Made by a program: the position numbers and the translations under genes. The notes under the pieces are model-generated. The model was not told the origin of the DNA and did no database searches. It saw nothing but the letters and a program-made list of their open reading frames with translations. DNA of 64,000 bases from Talpa occidentalis (taxonomy: Eukaryota; Chordata; Mammalia; Eulipotyphla; Talpidae): NCBI RefSeq assembly GCF_014898055.3, contig NW_023604295.1, positions 99,091,591 through 99,155,590 on the forward strand, written 5' to 3'. Below, one piece after another: positions 1-12,006 of this stretch (positions within the stretch are counted from its first letter, which is position 1; each line of letters begins with the position of its first letter).

Positions 1-1455
1 TAGCAAGGCTCTCAAGTCCCCAGACGCAATCTCTCTCAAGAACTTGGGTAATTTCCCACCTGAAATGCACTGATTCTCACAGACTCCATTATGAATGCCT
101 TGATTTCTCACCTCCTGGTGTCATTACCAACAAAGTAACCATACCTAAAAAACAATTCATCTCACACAAAAGAGAAACCAAACATTTGTTTCATTCTGGG
201 TATAAGCCATACTGAATAAAGGTAGTCGTGACTTACAGTTCAGGCTATTACATAAATCAAAGGGAAAATATAATTTATTATTTTCTTGAAAATTTCATTT
301 CTGAGAGAGGCTCTTATAATCACCCACAGCTTCCTTCAAATGTAGTCTCTCTGGTGGAAGCTCCACAGGTGTTGCAACTCTCATCCTTCACCCTCTGAAT
401 GCTACTTGCCCCCAAGCTCATGCTTGGGGTAAAGGCCTGAATCCTGTCCACCAGCTACACTAGTCACTGCAGTTAGGATCTCTTGCCTTTTTGGAATCCA
501 ATTAGGGGAACAGAAAGGGAAGCAAAACGTGTAAAGAAGCTTGGTCTACAATGGCCTAATGTGGAAGGTGGAGAGAGACTATGTCATGGTATATCAAAGG
601 CAGTCACATTGGTACTGGAGAAAGAGGCTGCTTGGTTACATTCTCACAGTCAGATCAGCAGGTGGGAAGGATTAAGGTAAAGGTGAAAGGACAGGGGTAG
701 GGATACTGAGTTAGTGCCAGTCTGAGCAAATCGCCAAACATTTAGTGAGCACCTATAACATGCATGTACCCACAGGGCATCGGGTGAAACAGAAATAAAA
801 CACACACCCAAACTTTGAAGCTGTCACACAATAACATTTCACTGAAGTGTAACTGTGGTAAAAGTACAACTGGAAAGCATAAGATTAGTGCAAAGATCAG
901 GAAAGGCTTCTTGGGAAGTAACACTGAGTCCTGGAGCACAATTAGGAATCACTCAAAGAAAGTGATGAGAGGTGGGGATGGGATCTAAATTTAAAAATTT
1001 TCTCCAACTTGGAACCTAGACTTAAGCTAACTAAGCCTGCAAGCGATAGCTAACTGAAGAGACTGTAATCTTATTATGGCTCAAATGCTCAGATATCTTA
1101 AAGGTGTGCAGTCTTAATTCTCCTAGATTAATACACTGGCGACTAGATAGTGACAGTGAGTCTGGAACCAAAAAGGTTGGCTCTGGGATAAAAGAGGCAT
1201 GGAAAATGCAATTTGTAATTCAAGATGTCACCAGTCACTGGAGAACTATTTATTCCAGGGCACTTAAATGACAAGGAGACCTTGATATGCCCAGAAATTG
1301 GAAAGAGCTGATCTGGGGAAGATAAGATTTCAAAGTGATCTTGTATGCAGAAAGCCTGTCAGAAGTCCTAGCAGGCACAACACTCTTAAATTTAAATTTC
1401 TCAGGGTTGAGGGGATAGCAAGGGGGGAAACAGGTTTGGAGCACTTTCTTTCTCG

Positions 1456-1746
1456 TTTTTTTTTTTTTTTAAGATTTATTTTATGCATACAAGAGCTTGG
1501 GTGTTGGCCAGAGGTGTGGGGAGGGCGTGTGTGTGTTTGAGAGAGAGGATTCACCAGAGACAGAGTGGGGAGCAGAACAGGCAGACTGACTGAAATACAC
1601 TGCTGAGAGGAGCAGTGGGTGAGAGAGGAGAGGTCTGTTGGGCCATGTGGGTTAGTGTCCTGGCTGGGGATTGAACTCATGCTGCTGTGGCCGCAGAGAT
1701 CTTCATAGTGCTGAGGCTTAACCCCTTGTGTCACCAGGGAGGTCCC
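1456..1746 (-). mobile_element. tRNA-derived SINE, older type
   Basis: A full-length minus-strand copy: poly-T at the left (its A-tail), the internal CACTGCTGAGAGGAGCAG block, and the reversed head ending CACCAGGGAGGTCCC. Imperfect flanking repeats CTTTCTTTCTCGTT and CTCTTTCTCTTGTT look like a TSD. Confidence 0.9.
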
Positions 1747-2042
1747 CTCTTTCTCTTGTTAAAAATTATTAAATTATAAAAAAATTTACCCATTATATAT
1801 CCATTATCTTGTTTCAACATTCAAAAACATTGTACCATATTTGTTCTAAAGAATATGGGTTTGTGTGTACACATATGTATGTGAAGTGTTTTTCTTCTTT
1901 TTTTCCTGAACCATTTCAAAGACAATTGCAAATGTGATACTTTACCTCTAAGTATTATAGTATTTATATTATCTAAGAAAAATGATGTTTTCCTATGTGC
2001 CATACTATTATGCCTAAGAAAACTAATTATAGATCTATGTTC

Positions 2043-2318
2043 TTTTTTTTTTTTTAAGATTTATTTATTTATGCATACAAGAACTGGAGTACAGGCCAGA
2101 GGTGCAGAATGTGAGAAGATTCACCAGAGACAGAATGGGGACCAGAACAGGCAGATCTACTGAAATACACTGCTGAGGGGAGCAGCGGGCGAGACAGGAG
2201 AGGTCTGCTGCGCCATGTGGGTAGCTCCCTGGCCGCCAGGGGAATTGAACTCGTGCTGCAGAGGCTGCAGATAGCTTCTTCGTGCTGTGCTTAACCCCTT
2301 GCGCCACCAGGGAGGCCC
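2043..2318 (-). mobile_element. tRNA-derived SINE, older type
   Basis: A full-length minus-strand copy of the older type, with the body CACTGCTGAGGGGAGCAGCG and the head GCGCCACCAGGGAGGCCC. A second SINE has landed immediately to its right. Confidence 0.92.
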
Positions 2319-2332
2319 AAATCTTTATTCTT

Positions 2333-2623
2333 TTTTAAAAATTTTTTAATTTTCATTAAAAAAAAAAAAGTTTTATTTATTTATTTATACAAGCACTGGG
2401 TACAGTCAAAAGTGCAGGAGAGTGAGAGAATTCACCAGAGCCAGAGCGAGAGCACAATAGGCAGACTGATGAAGTACACTGCTGAGGGGAGCAGCGGGCG
2501 GCAGGAGAGGTCTGCGTGTCATGTGGACCCTCGCCTGGCGGCCGGGGATTAAACCGGCGCTGCAGAGGCTGTGGGCAGCCTCGCAACCCAGCGCTCAACC
2601 ACTGTGCCACCGGGGAGGCCCCC
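2333..2623 (-). mobile_element. tRNA-derived SINE, younger type
   Basis: The younger type is recognised by the tail junction CACTGGGTACAGTC and the B-box region of the form CCGGGGATYRAACC. The repeat AAATCTTTATTCTT flanks it at 2319 and 2624 as a TSD. The left part is a long degenerate A/T tail. Confidence 0.9.
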
Positions 2624-3739
2624 AAATCTTTATTCTTATTGATTAATCTCCTACTGGAAAGATCCTATGATGACACATACATAACAGTAATAAGTAGAAT
2701 TAACAGGAGCAATTAGTTTGAGAAGGAATTGATAGTCAACTGTTTTTAAGGCATTCAAGTTCAAGATGACAGTAGGTTGATATAATTGATAGTTGCTCCA
2801 CCTATATTCCAGCCCCATCTGATAGGGTGAGGCTGATAAGATCATTGGATACAATGAGTGCCAATCCCCCTTCCCACCTATGTCTTAACAAATTTTTCAA
2901 ATCTGACACCATCAGACTCACTAATATAGGCAAAATGAAAATTACATGTGGAAATGCCTTATTCCTTCTTGTTCTGCTCTTTTCCCAAGGAATTACAGAA
3001 ATAGACTCAGAAGACCAAGTTGTACAATGTCCCCACCTTTGAAGAGCAAGTCAGCAAGGTGATATTTCATCAGTGGTAGTGATCTGGTCCTCACCAACTG
3101 GGCTCTCCCAGGCTCTAAGTAAACATTAAAATTATCTAATTTTTCTTCCTATTCTTCTTATTCTTTCAGGCTTCAATCAAATTGCAGGGACTAAGGCCAA
3201 GCAAGGAGAATAAAATGTATAGCCTGGTTGGAAAGCAGGACAGGAGAAAATATAAGTGTTTTCTCTTTTGCTCTCTGCTCTCCCCTACCCCCATTCCTTA
3301 CCAGAAAGACCTACTTCAATGAATTAGCTTGAAAGGAAATAATGGAATTTAAGAGGTTTTGTGACACAGGTATTCCTGGGAAGAGGAAATGGCAAGCACC
3401 TTAAAATTCTTCTAGGGAAGAATTACCCCCATTTTTACCTACTAAGACAGAATATAAGGGGGCTCGGGGATGGGGGCGTTTCAGGAAACATTCCTTAGAA
3501 CAGATTAGCTCAACAAGACAGACAAGTGATTCCCCTTCACAGAATGTTAGAATACCTCCATGCCTTCTCAGGTTTGTATAGCATGGCAGATTGAGCTATA
3601 GGTCAGCTTTGACATCCCAACCCAACTATAAATGTTCCTATGGAGATGGGGAACCAAATCCTAAAGAGAGCAATTGGACCATGCCGATTTAACATATGTA
3701 GCTAAGTCAAAAGTTTCTTTCTCTCAACTGGAAATCAAT

Positions 3740-3910
3740 GATCTAGATTAGGAATTGGCAAATGATGACCTTGTGGGCCAAATCTGATCTGTTGCCTGTT
3801 TTGGTAAACAGTTTTATGGAAAGACAGTCACATCTACTTGTTTATATATTGTCTGTAGCTGTTTTCAGTCCAGAACAGTATAGTCAATTGCTACAGTAGA
3901 ATGTATAATC
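3740..3910 (+). mobile_element. hAT-like DNA transposon fossil
   Basis: The stretch containing GGGCCAAATCTGATCTGTTG and TTTTATGGAAAGACAGTCAC matches the common mammalian nonautonomous hAT (Charlie/MER-type) pattern. A related reversed copy is at 25055-25420. The exact family name is from memory and uncertain. Confidence 0.5.
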
Positions 3911-3949
3911 TGAAAAACTTAAAAACATCAATCTTGTACTGTGTGGAAA

Positions 3950-4290
3950 TAGTGATCAGAAAAATAATAGGGAAGAAAGAACCAATGAAACCAAAAGCTG
4001 CTTCTCTGAGAATATTAAGAAAATAGATAAACCTCTAGTCAGACTGATTAGGAAAAAGGAATTACGAATATAAGGACTAAAAGAGGAGACACTACAAAGA
4101 TTACCACAGACTTTAAACAGATAAGAGATTATGAAAATTTTTATATTAATAAAGTTAAAAACATAGATGAACTGGACAAATTCCTTAAAGGATACCAAAG
4201 CTCACTCAAGGGGAAATGAATAACCTGAATAGTCCTACTTTTATAAAAGAAACTGAATTTGTAGCTAAACACCTTTTCATAAAAGAGACA
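3950..4290 (+). mobile_element. L1 ORF2 fossil
   Basis: Forward frames with breaks give L1 ORF2-like segments (KPLVRLIRKK, IDELDKFLKGYQS-like) from the region between endonuclease and reverse transcriptase. Multiple stops and frameshifts mark it as an old dead fragment. Confidence 0.65.
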
Positions 4291-4293
4291 ACA

Positions 4294-4455
4294 GGTCCCG
4301 CTGCTCCCCTTAGCAGTGAATTTCAGTATATCTGCCTGTTCTGCTCCCACATTGTGTCTCCAGTAAATCCTCTCAACAACCACCCCCCCCGACCTCTGGC
4401 CTACACCCCAGATCTTCTATGCCAATACACACACACACTCTCTTAAAAAAAAAGA
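4294..4455 (+). mobile_element. tRNA-derived SINE, 5'-truncated
   Basis: It starts in the central GCTGCTCCCCTTAGCAGTG block and runs to the A-rich end through a C10 stretch and an ACAC microsatellite. The tRNA-like head is missing. Confidence 0.85.
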
Positions 4456-5014
4456 TTCTATAGTAAATCCCTGGAAACAGAGATAAATAATTCCCAAACT
4501 GTCCCCTGATGAATATATAGCCTCTGTATTTTTATAAACTTGCCCAAATGAAACTCAAAATAAAGTAGGGAAATAGACTAGGAATAAAGGACAGAGATGC
4601 ACAAGAGTAAAGAAATGAAAAACGTGCCCAGCGTAAGGAATTATCTTATCAGAGTTGCAGGAATTTGAGTGCAGAGCATGGTGGGAGAGTGGGCTAGAAG
4701 TAGTCAATCCCAGAGAAAGATCTACTCTAGGATGATCGAAGGTGGCTACATTTTGGAGACAGGGACAGTCTGTACAGTGCATGACACAGAGGGTGAAACT
4801 ACAACTCTGGTGATGTTTTCTTCTATTGCAGGAGGAAGAATTCTTGAAGAGACTTGAAGGGTGATAGAAGCTCTTTTTCCTCAGACCTTTCTTGTCTCTA
4901 CAGCACCTCCCATCTCAACATCCCGTCTTTCACAGATTTGAGTATTGTAGGAGACTAGGATCTTTCTTGGTACTCCCACACTGAAGATATTCCTCAAAAA
5001 AAGGGAACACATAC

Positions 5015-5110
5015 CTGCTCTTTGACCTCAATGTTATGCTCCCCTTCCAGAATAAGGGTGACGGCTTGCATAATTTGCTTTCCATGAGTACTCATTATTT
5101 TATCTATATG
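5015..5110 (-). CDS. ARMC8: ARMC8 window exon 16 (residues ~544-575)
   Basis: This 96-nt phase-0 exon encodes [20 protein letters not shown] then [12 protein letters not shown]. The acceptor is TTGCAG and the donor GTATGT. The next human exon was not found in 1-5014, so the downstream intron is longer than 5 kb. Confidence 0.97.
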
Positions 5111-6097
5111 CTGCAAAACAATGGGAAATCCACAATTATCGTCTGGGGAACAAAGAAAATGACCATAGAAAAGAACAGAAGGCTTCTAATAGTTAAACAA
5201 TACAATACATAGCTGCTTCAAAGAGAACACTGTAGCATACAGAACTCGATGCCAAAGAACAGTGTTTGTACTATCTTGAAGCTGCATTTTGCCTTCAATT
5301 TTTTTGTTGTTGTTGTTCATTTTGATAACTTGAAGATGAAGAGAGCACAGAACTGGTCTGATAGAATATAGAACTGTAATCACTGGGATCTTTAAGTCTG
5401 AAGATATTAAGGAAAAGGGAAGTATAAAAAATGGTCGGTGGGGGAGGAAGGAAGCAGGCAGAGACAGAGAAAATAATAGGGTGTGTGTTTACTAACACTA
5501 TCTTGGGGCATAAATATACAAAGAAAATTCAAACACAAATGAGGCACAGAGAAGGGGACCAGTAACATATATCTATCTACCTGGAGGCCACTGACATTAC
5601 AGCTTAGGGGATATTGGAAAACAATGAGGGAGCTCATTAGCAAGGCTCAGCCTCTCCTGTTCTGATGCACATCCACTGTTCTCTGCCCTGACATCTTCAG
5701 AGGCCAACCAGTAAATGTGGGTGGCCAGTGAGATGAGGTGGGAGGTGTCTACAGAATGGCACTGAAAAGGATTCTCCAAAGGGAAAGATGCAGAGGACCC
5801 AGAGATAAGTGATTTAGGCAGATGAGAAAACCCATCCTGGTCAGCAGACCAGGTAAGCATAAAGAAACAAATCAAGGCAGTTTCATATGCAGCAAAGGAA
5901 GGAGAAGGAGATATGACAGGCAGTGCAGACATGGAGAGTCAGGTGGCAGCTCTAGATTATCCACCCCCTGTTACTCTGGGATGGAGCAGCATTTGAATCA
6001 CACTTGTGGGCAGATGCTGATGGGAGCAGAGGATGACAATGTTTTGTAATGCATATGCAAGAGGACCTAATCTGGAAACCTGGGTGATTTTACTTAC

Positions 6098-6247
6098 AGG
6101 CCGAGTAGAGAGGAGATTTCTAAGAAGTCCTAACGTCTTCATCAGCACATTCAGATCTGAATCTGATAATAACCGGAATAGCTGTTCAGTACTCAAGCTT
6201 CGTAAAATATCTGCTTTTATTTTTTGTTCAGCCTGAAATGCCATATT
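6098..6247 (-). CDS. ARMC8: ARMC8 window exon 15 (residues ~494-543)
   Basis: This 150-nt phase-0 exon encodes [40 protein letters not shown], and [10 protein letters not shown]. The acceptor is TTTCAG and the donor GTAAGT. The open frame continues 16 codons into the intron but the perfect donor marks the exon end. Confidence 0.97.
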
Positions 6248-8036
6248 CTGAAAGGATTAAAGAGGTTTCAAGAATCATTTCTCTATTTGCTTTACTAAAT
6301 TATACTGTAATAGTAACGGATAATTTTCAAAGCATAAAACAAATCTGCAGAAAATCCTTAAGCATAAGTCACCTTACTTTTCTGATTCCCATTAGTCACT
6401 TAGAATTCTGTCACTCCTACATATACTCCTATATGAAGAACATGACCACTTCCTGATATGGGCATTTGAGTGTTTTAAGATTTCTTAACTAAATACAAAA
6501 CCCACTATTACATTTTGAGAACATCCTTGTGGTTATCAAGTTGCTTTCTGTGCACTTAATAACAAAATGACTATTAAACAATTAGACTGTGCCATCAATT
6601 TTGAGAGCGACTTTTATTATAGATGAAAATAAGTAGTAGATCTGTTATCTTTATTGGCACTGAAACACCTTTTGTGTTCAGAATGCCATGCTAGCTGTTG
6701 ATATAGTTGGGCCACATTACACAAGCTCCCCAGCTGGTAGGAGATCTATCAAAGCTACTAACAACTCTAGATAGCCAGTAGCTATTTTGTTTCATTTCTC
6801 CTTTCTGGACACTTGTATTAGCCCCAGTTTAACCTGAAACTATAATAACTGAAGAAAAAAATGGCAATTTTTGAATAACTCATAGATCAATTTTTGGTAC
6901 AAAACCTCTTATAAACAAATGACTGTAATATGTGGTTACTGCCCTCCAAGAACTTACTTTTAATTAAGGAGCTGAGACTATGAAAGATCAAGTAACAATG
7001 ACATGGCATTCTTGCAAGGCAGAGCAAGAACATTGGGTAGGGTGCCCAGAGACCCAGACCAAAGACAATTCCAAGGTTTTACATTTTGTGTACAGAGCTG
7101 GTAATATGGGGACTGATGAGAACAAGACAGTTACTATAGATTTGAGGAATGGGGTGATAAATTCAATTTTCAACGTTAAAATTTTACTGTCAAGGAACCC
7201 TCAAATGAAATCCCACAGGTTATTTTTAAGAGTATTGAAAATACCATGAGAATAGATTAAGTCCCCAAAACTTAAGGGTAAAGGTACTGATACTTGGAGG
7301 AATGTTCCCTGAAAAGGTGGGTAGAAAGAGAGCTTAAAAAAAAATTAAGACCTAGGAAAAATTTTCAAGAAAGAAGTGCTAAAAATTGGGACAAAGTGAA
7401 AATACTGGCTTCAGGGACTTTTTAGAGGGTGATTATTTCTAACCCAAAATTTGTGTGAAAAGACAGCAGATACAGCACAGAAAAGGGTGAAGGGTATGGA
7501 CTTGGGCAGCTTCCAAATCCATTTCCATCACTCAATTGTGAGGCCTTTGAGGATTCATTTACCCATCAAGTTCCAGTTTCCCAGTCATAAGGTAGATATA
7601 AGAAACAGAGATAATAAATACTAACACCAATATATTTAGTGTCTGAATACTTCCTAGTTTATTTCACAAAGTTGTTATAAAGAGCAAAGGAGACATGAAA
7701 GTGCTTTGTAAAGTAGGTAGTAGCTCTATATAGGTATCAATATGTTCATAATGAGGAAATTTGTTTCCCCAAAATTAGATAGGTCAAGCTTCAATGTATG
7801 GCTATTTTCTTAATGACAAATAGGAGAACTGAAGCACACAGTGGCCAAGCAACCAGTTTATATTCAAATTTGTTAGCTGAATACTGAGTCTTCCAGGTCT
7901 TAGAAAAATGGACCAAAAAAAATTTATTTTTTTAAAAAACAAAATTCCAGATATTTCAAACAATACATTCTTTTGTTTTAACTCTGATGACAGCTCTATT
8001 CTCTTTGTCAATGACATATATAACAATGAAACATAC

Positions 8037-8129
8037 CATTAAAGCCCAAATTCCATTCACTCGTAAAGCAGGATTTTCACTTTGGGTTAATCCACAAAGT
8101 AGCTCTACAGCTCCTGATTCTAAAATTGG
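8037..8129 (-). CDS. ARMC8: ARMC8 window exon 14 (residues ~463-493)
   Basis: This 93-nt phase-0 exon encodes [20 protein letters not shown] then [11 protein letters not shown]. This is the canonical ARM signature, with a buried Gly-Ala pair and a hydrophobic third helix. The acceptor is TCATAG and the donor GTATGT. Confidence 0.97.
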
Positions 8130-8766
8130 CTATGATTGGAAAGGAAAAACACAATTTTAAAGTCAGGTTTGTAAAATAAAGGTGTATATACCCTGGCACT
8201 CAAAGATGGTCTTTCTATTCTTATCCAGTTTCAGGGAACTTTTACAAAGCAGGGAGTGAGGCAGACATAAAATTCCCTCTGAGAAGGGCAAAGGTAAGGA
8301 CAATTTTTTCCACAAACGAACAAAAATTAAACACCCACAAAATAAGCCTGTCATTTCCTTCTTTTTGATAGTTTTGACAGACTCAGGAGAAATCCTAATT
8401 ATCTATACATGTCATTCCCTGCTTTACGTTTGCCTGTATTATATCTCAAGTGTACTCCACAATCTGTGGCTATGAAGCAATATGGCTGGTTTAGAAAGGA
8501 ATTTAAATGACCTAACTATCCTGCTTCCAAACTGCCAATCTTATTCCAAACCTGCTGCAGAATTTATCTTTTAGAACTATCAGGACTACTTGCCAACCAT
8601 ACAAGCAAAACAGTCTCATACTTTCATAGTCATCTCATATTTTACACCTAAAATAGCATGCTTTAAACCAAACACTTTATTTATAATACTTGGCTGAAAA
8701 TAGGTTTTGATAATTGCTAAGTAATTCAAACCTTAGAGTACCTATTTACCATCATCAACAAATACT

Positions 8767-9124
8767 TTATTTTTTTATTTATTTGCTTTTTAAAAAAAAA
8801 ATATATATATTTATTTATTTATCTATCTATCTATCTATCTATCTATGCATAGTAGAACTGAAGTATAGGCCGGAAGTTGGGGTGGGGGGAGGTGAGAGGA
8901 TTCACTGGAGACACAGCGGGGCGCAGAACAGGCAGATTTCATGAAATACACTGCTAAGGGAAACAGTGGGGAGAGACAGGAGAGTTCTGCTGTGCCCTAG
9001 GCGAGTTAGTTCCCTGGTGGTGTGGCTGCGGGGCGGGAGGTGGGGTGGGGGCATGGGGGGGTAGAACTCAGGCCTTACAAATGATAGTGCTGAGACTTAA
9101 TCGCTAGGCCACCAAGGAAGTCCA
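8767..9124 (-). mobile_element. tRNA-derived SINE with expanded tail microsatellite
   Basis: The TSD ATCAACAAATACT is present at 8754 and 9125. The tail has grown into ATATAT, TTTA and ATCT repeats (8801-8846), and the body contains extra G runs. Older type, well diverged. Confidence 0.88.
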
Positions 9125-10346
9125 ATCAACAAATACTGTAAAAGGTCATCTGTCAAGTAGATTCAAGGAATGTCTAAGCAATTCAGACTTAAACACTGGA
9201 AAAAAAGGGCAGTGCCTTGCAATATGACATTTTCAAAGAAGATTATACATTCTTCTTGTACAAATTGTGGGTCCTTTTTTCACCTTTTATTTTCAAATAA
9301 ATTCAAAGTTATAAAGTAGCAACAATACAAGGAACTTTCATGTATTCTTTCCCCAGATTCACCAATTTTAAACATTTTACCATATTTGCTTTATCATTAT
9401 CTTTCTCATTCTATACACCCATATCCACTTTATCTTTTCCTGAACTATTTGAAAGTACAGTACATATCTCAAATCCCTTTACTCTTCAGTGTGTATTTTC
9501 TAAGAATAAGGAAACCACAGAAACAATTCAGAACAGTTAACATAGAAACTATACATTTATTAAATTTATAGTGCATGTTCCAATTATGTTAAATGGTCCA
9601 AAAATGCTGTTGATAGCACTTCCTTCCTTTTAGTTCAGGATCCAGTTTATTATTAATATAAAAAAGCCAATCATATTAATGATCCTATGCGTGAACTCAT
9701 CCACTCCCTAGCTAGACACTAAATATTGTGAAGGTGGATTTAAGGCAACATAGGAGCTGTTCAGGATGATTAATGGTGCCACACCAACTACAACCAAATC
9801 ATCAGCAAGAGACTCTCTCAACAATGGGGTAGACATATATGACATTTTACCTTGCCTCTCTTCCCATGCAGAGTAACTGTAAGTCTTTCCCCTTTTGTCA
9901 CCAGATTTTTGCTTGTTCACTGTCTCTGAACTTCTATCTTGTTACTAATACTCTCCTAATTATCAGTCAAAAGTGTGCAGGTGTTATAAAACAGAAAAGA
10001 AATTCAACAAAAATGGCAGTACTAGATGCACAATAATAGATGGTTTCTAAACCTCAGTTCACAATTCCTTCCCAAACAACTACTACTAAAAAGCATTTTC
10101 CAGTGCTGGCAGTAATCTCTTTAAAATAATTTATAGTCCTAGTTTACAAAACTTAGTCTTAATTTATTCTTCAGCAAATGATGATTTTTAAAATGATTTA
10201 ATTTGTCCAACCTAACAATTCAGAAGTAATTTTTAAACCTAAGCTTCAAATTTCAATATCTATTGACTGGGGTATAGGTAAACAGGGGTAAAGTCCAGAT
10301 AATAGGTAAATGGGGTAAAATCTAGGGAGAGGAAATTAATACTGAC

Positions 10347-10433
10347 CTCTTTGCTTGGAGAAAACTCAAGAAGAAGATTGCATAGCATGGAAGATGCTAC
10401 CACTAGTATTTCATCTGGTGCATTTTGTAAAAC
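10347..10433 (-). CDS. ARMC8: ARMC8 window exon 13 (residues ~434-462)
   Basis: This 87-nt phase-0 exon encodes [20 protein letters not shown] then LLEFSPSKE. The acceptor is CCCTAG. The donor GTCAGT has C at +3, the least typical +3 base of the set. Confidence 0.96.
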
Positions 10434-11944
10434 CTAGGGAATAAAAAATGGGGGGATACTATTAATGGCTTAGAAACATGGAAAGGAGATCATAAGAATA
10501 AATGAGAACAAAAACAACTTATCTTTTAACCTGATTTCTCATATTGTAGAGATAGTTAGGAAAGATCCACTTGATAGCATGTCAGAATTTACCTAGTGCT
10601 TTAATTATGACTGAACAAGGCCCTCATATCTAGCAGAGAAAGCTACAGTCTCACTTTCAGGATGTGGGTTGCTGCATGGAAAGAAAAGGAGGTAAAGAGT
10701 CAAGGAGGGTGTGCTCTACGTGACATTTGAAGACATGGGACTGCTTTGGGGCAAGTTTAGCTCATTCTATTCATCAAATCAGGCCATTTATGAAACCACA
10801 GAATTGCCCAAGGGCTTGAGACTTTCAGAACTTGTTTGACCAGGAGCATCAATGGATCAAGTTACTGCACAGGCAGGGCAATGTGGGGAACTAGTTCTCA
10901 GGACTGTAATCACACAGCCCTGGGTCTAACCCTTACTTCTCCACCAGATGTACGAACTTGAGGTCATTTCTTATCTCTATGAGTCTTTGAATTGAGAAAA
11001 TGAGAAAAATATTTCCTTGATAGGGCTATGTATGATTAAATGTGGTAGGGTGGCAGATAAGGGAATCAGCACAGCATGAGAATGAACATAGACTGCCTGA
11101 AAATAAATTTCAGCTCAATCATTTAATAGGTACAAGAATTCCTTGGCTATAAAACAGAGATAATAATAGAATCTATTTTACAGGAGTTTTGTGAGAATTA
11201 GTATAAAAATATTTTACTGATTACATAAGCAAGGGTTTTAAAACTTTAAATTGCTGCTGTTGCTATCAGGCACATAGTAGGTACACAGTAAACTAAATAC
11301 CATGGATTTCACTAAATTCATGAGGACAACACAGCATGACAAATGTCAGTTGTTATCAGCTATTACAAGAACCTGTGCTTTCCGATTTCTGAAAAGACTT
11401 TATAAACACTGCCACTTATATGCAATATCCTCTTCAACTAAATCCTTTGCATGTGGGATCAAATCAGGATTAGGTTTACAATCCCCAAAGGAATCTTAGG
11501 AGCTCTAGATTCACAGATTGAGGAAAAACTCAGAGTTAAATATATAATCTGCTTTCTTTAGCTAAATGAAGTATGAAGCTCCCAAGCTAAGAGTAAGCAA
11601 GAATTTCAAAATAGAAGCAGTTGACTTACAATATTGTTTTACTTCTCTTATAAATTGTTATTTAGTTGATAAAGATGAATTCTCACATATTTTGGATGCT
11701 GATCCCCTCTAAGGCCTTATTCAGCTTTTCAGATGTACACTGTACCCACGCATTAAGGCTGCCCTATTCCAGAAGCTGCCTTGAGGCTTTTGGTCAGAAG
11801 TCATTTCATCTTTGTCAGTGTCCATTGCCATTCTTTGTGAACTCTCTGAAAAAACCTTATTACTTCTATATCAACAAATTTAAGCTTCTCAAAGAAATCA
11901 TCTATGTATCTATGGTCTAATCTATCCTGGGTTGTATCAGCCAA

Positions 11945-12006
11945 ATGGTACTACACAAAGTGGGAGCTCAATGAATGGTGCTACACAAAATGGGAGCTCA
12001 ATGAAT
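11945..12006. repeat. 30-bp tandem duplication
   Basis: Two copies of a 30-bp unit with core CTACACAAARTGGGAGCTCA followed by ATGAATG, differing at two positions. Confidence 0.92.

Larger units (their letters stand above)
1..5014. other. ARMC8 intron downstream of exon 16 (partial)
   Basis: There is no coding exon here. It contains three minus-strand SINEs at 1456-1746, 2043-2318 and 2333-2623, a hAT-like fossil near 3740-3910, an L1 ORF2 fossil at 3950-4290 and a truncated plus-strand SINE at 4294-4455. Positions 1750-2040 resemble an old LINE piece (L1M-like), also seen at 9258-9680. The first 1.4 kb shows nothing I can name. Confidence 0.7.
5111..10346. other. ARMC8 introns between exons 13 and 16
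   Basis: These are introns 5111-6097, 6248-8036 and 8130-10346. The first shows nothing identifiable. The second has a MIR-like stretch near 7480-7720. The third has the SINE at 8767-9124 and an old LINE-like stretch at 9258-9680 related to 1750-2040. Confidence 0.65.

Noticed and set aside
1..5014. Search for the next ARMC8 exon (TLCILANIADG)
   Set aside because: No sequence on the minus strand encodes it, so it must lie beyond the left edge.
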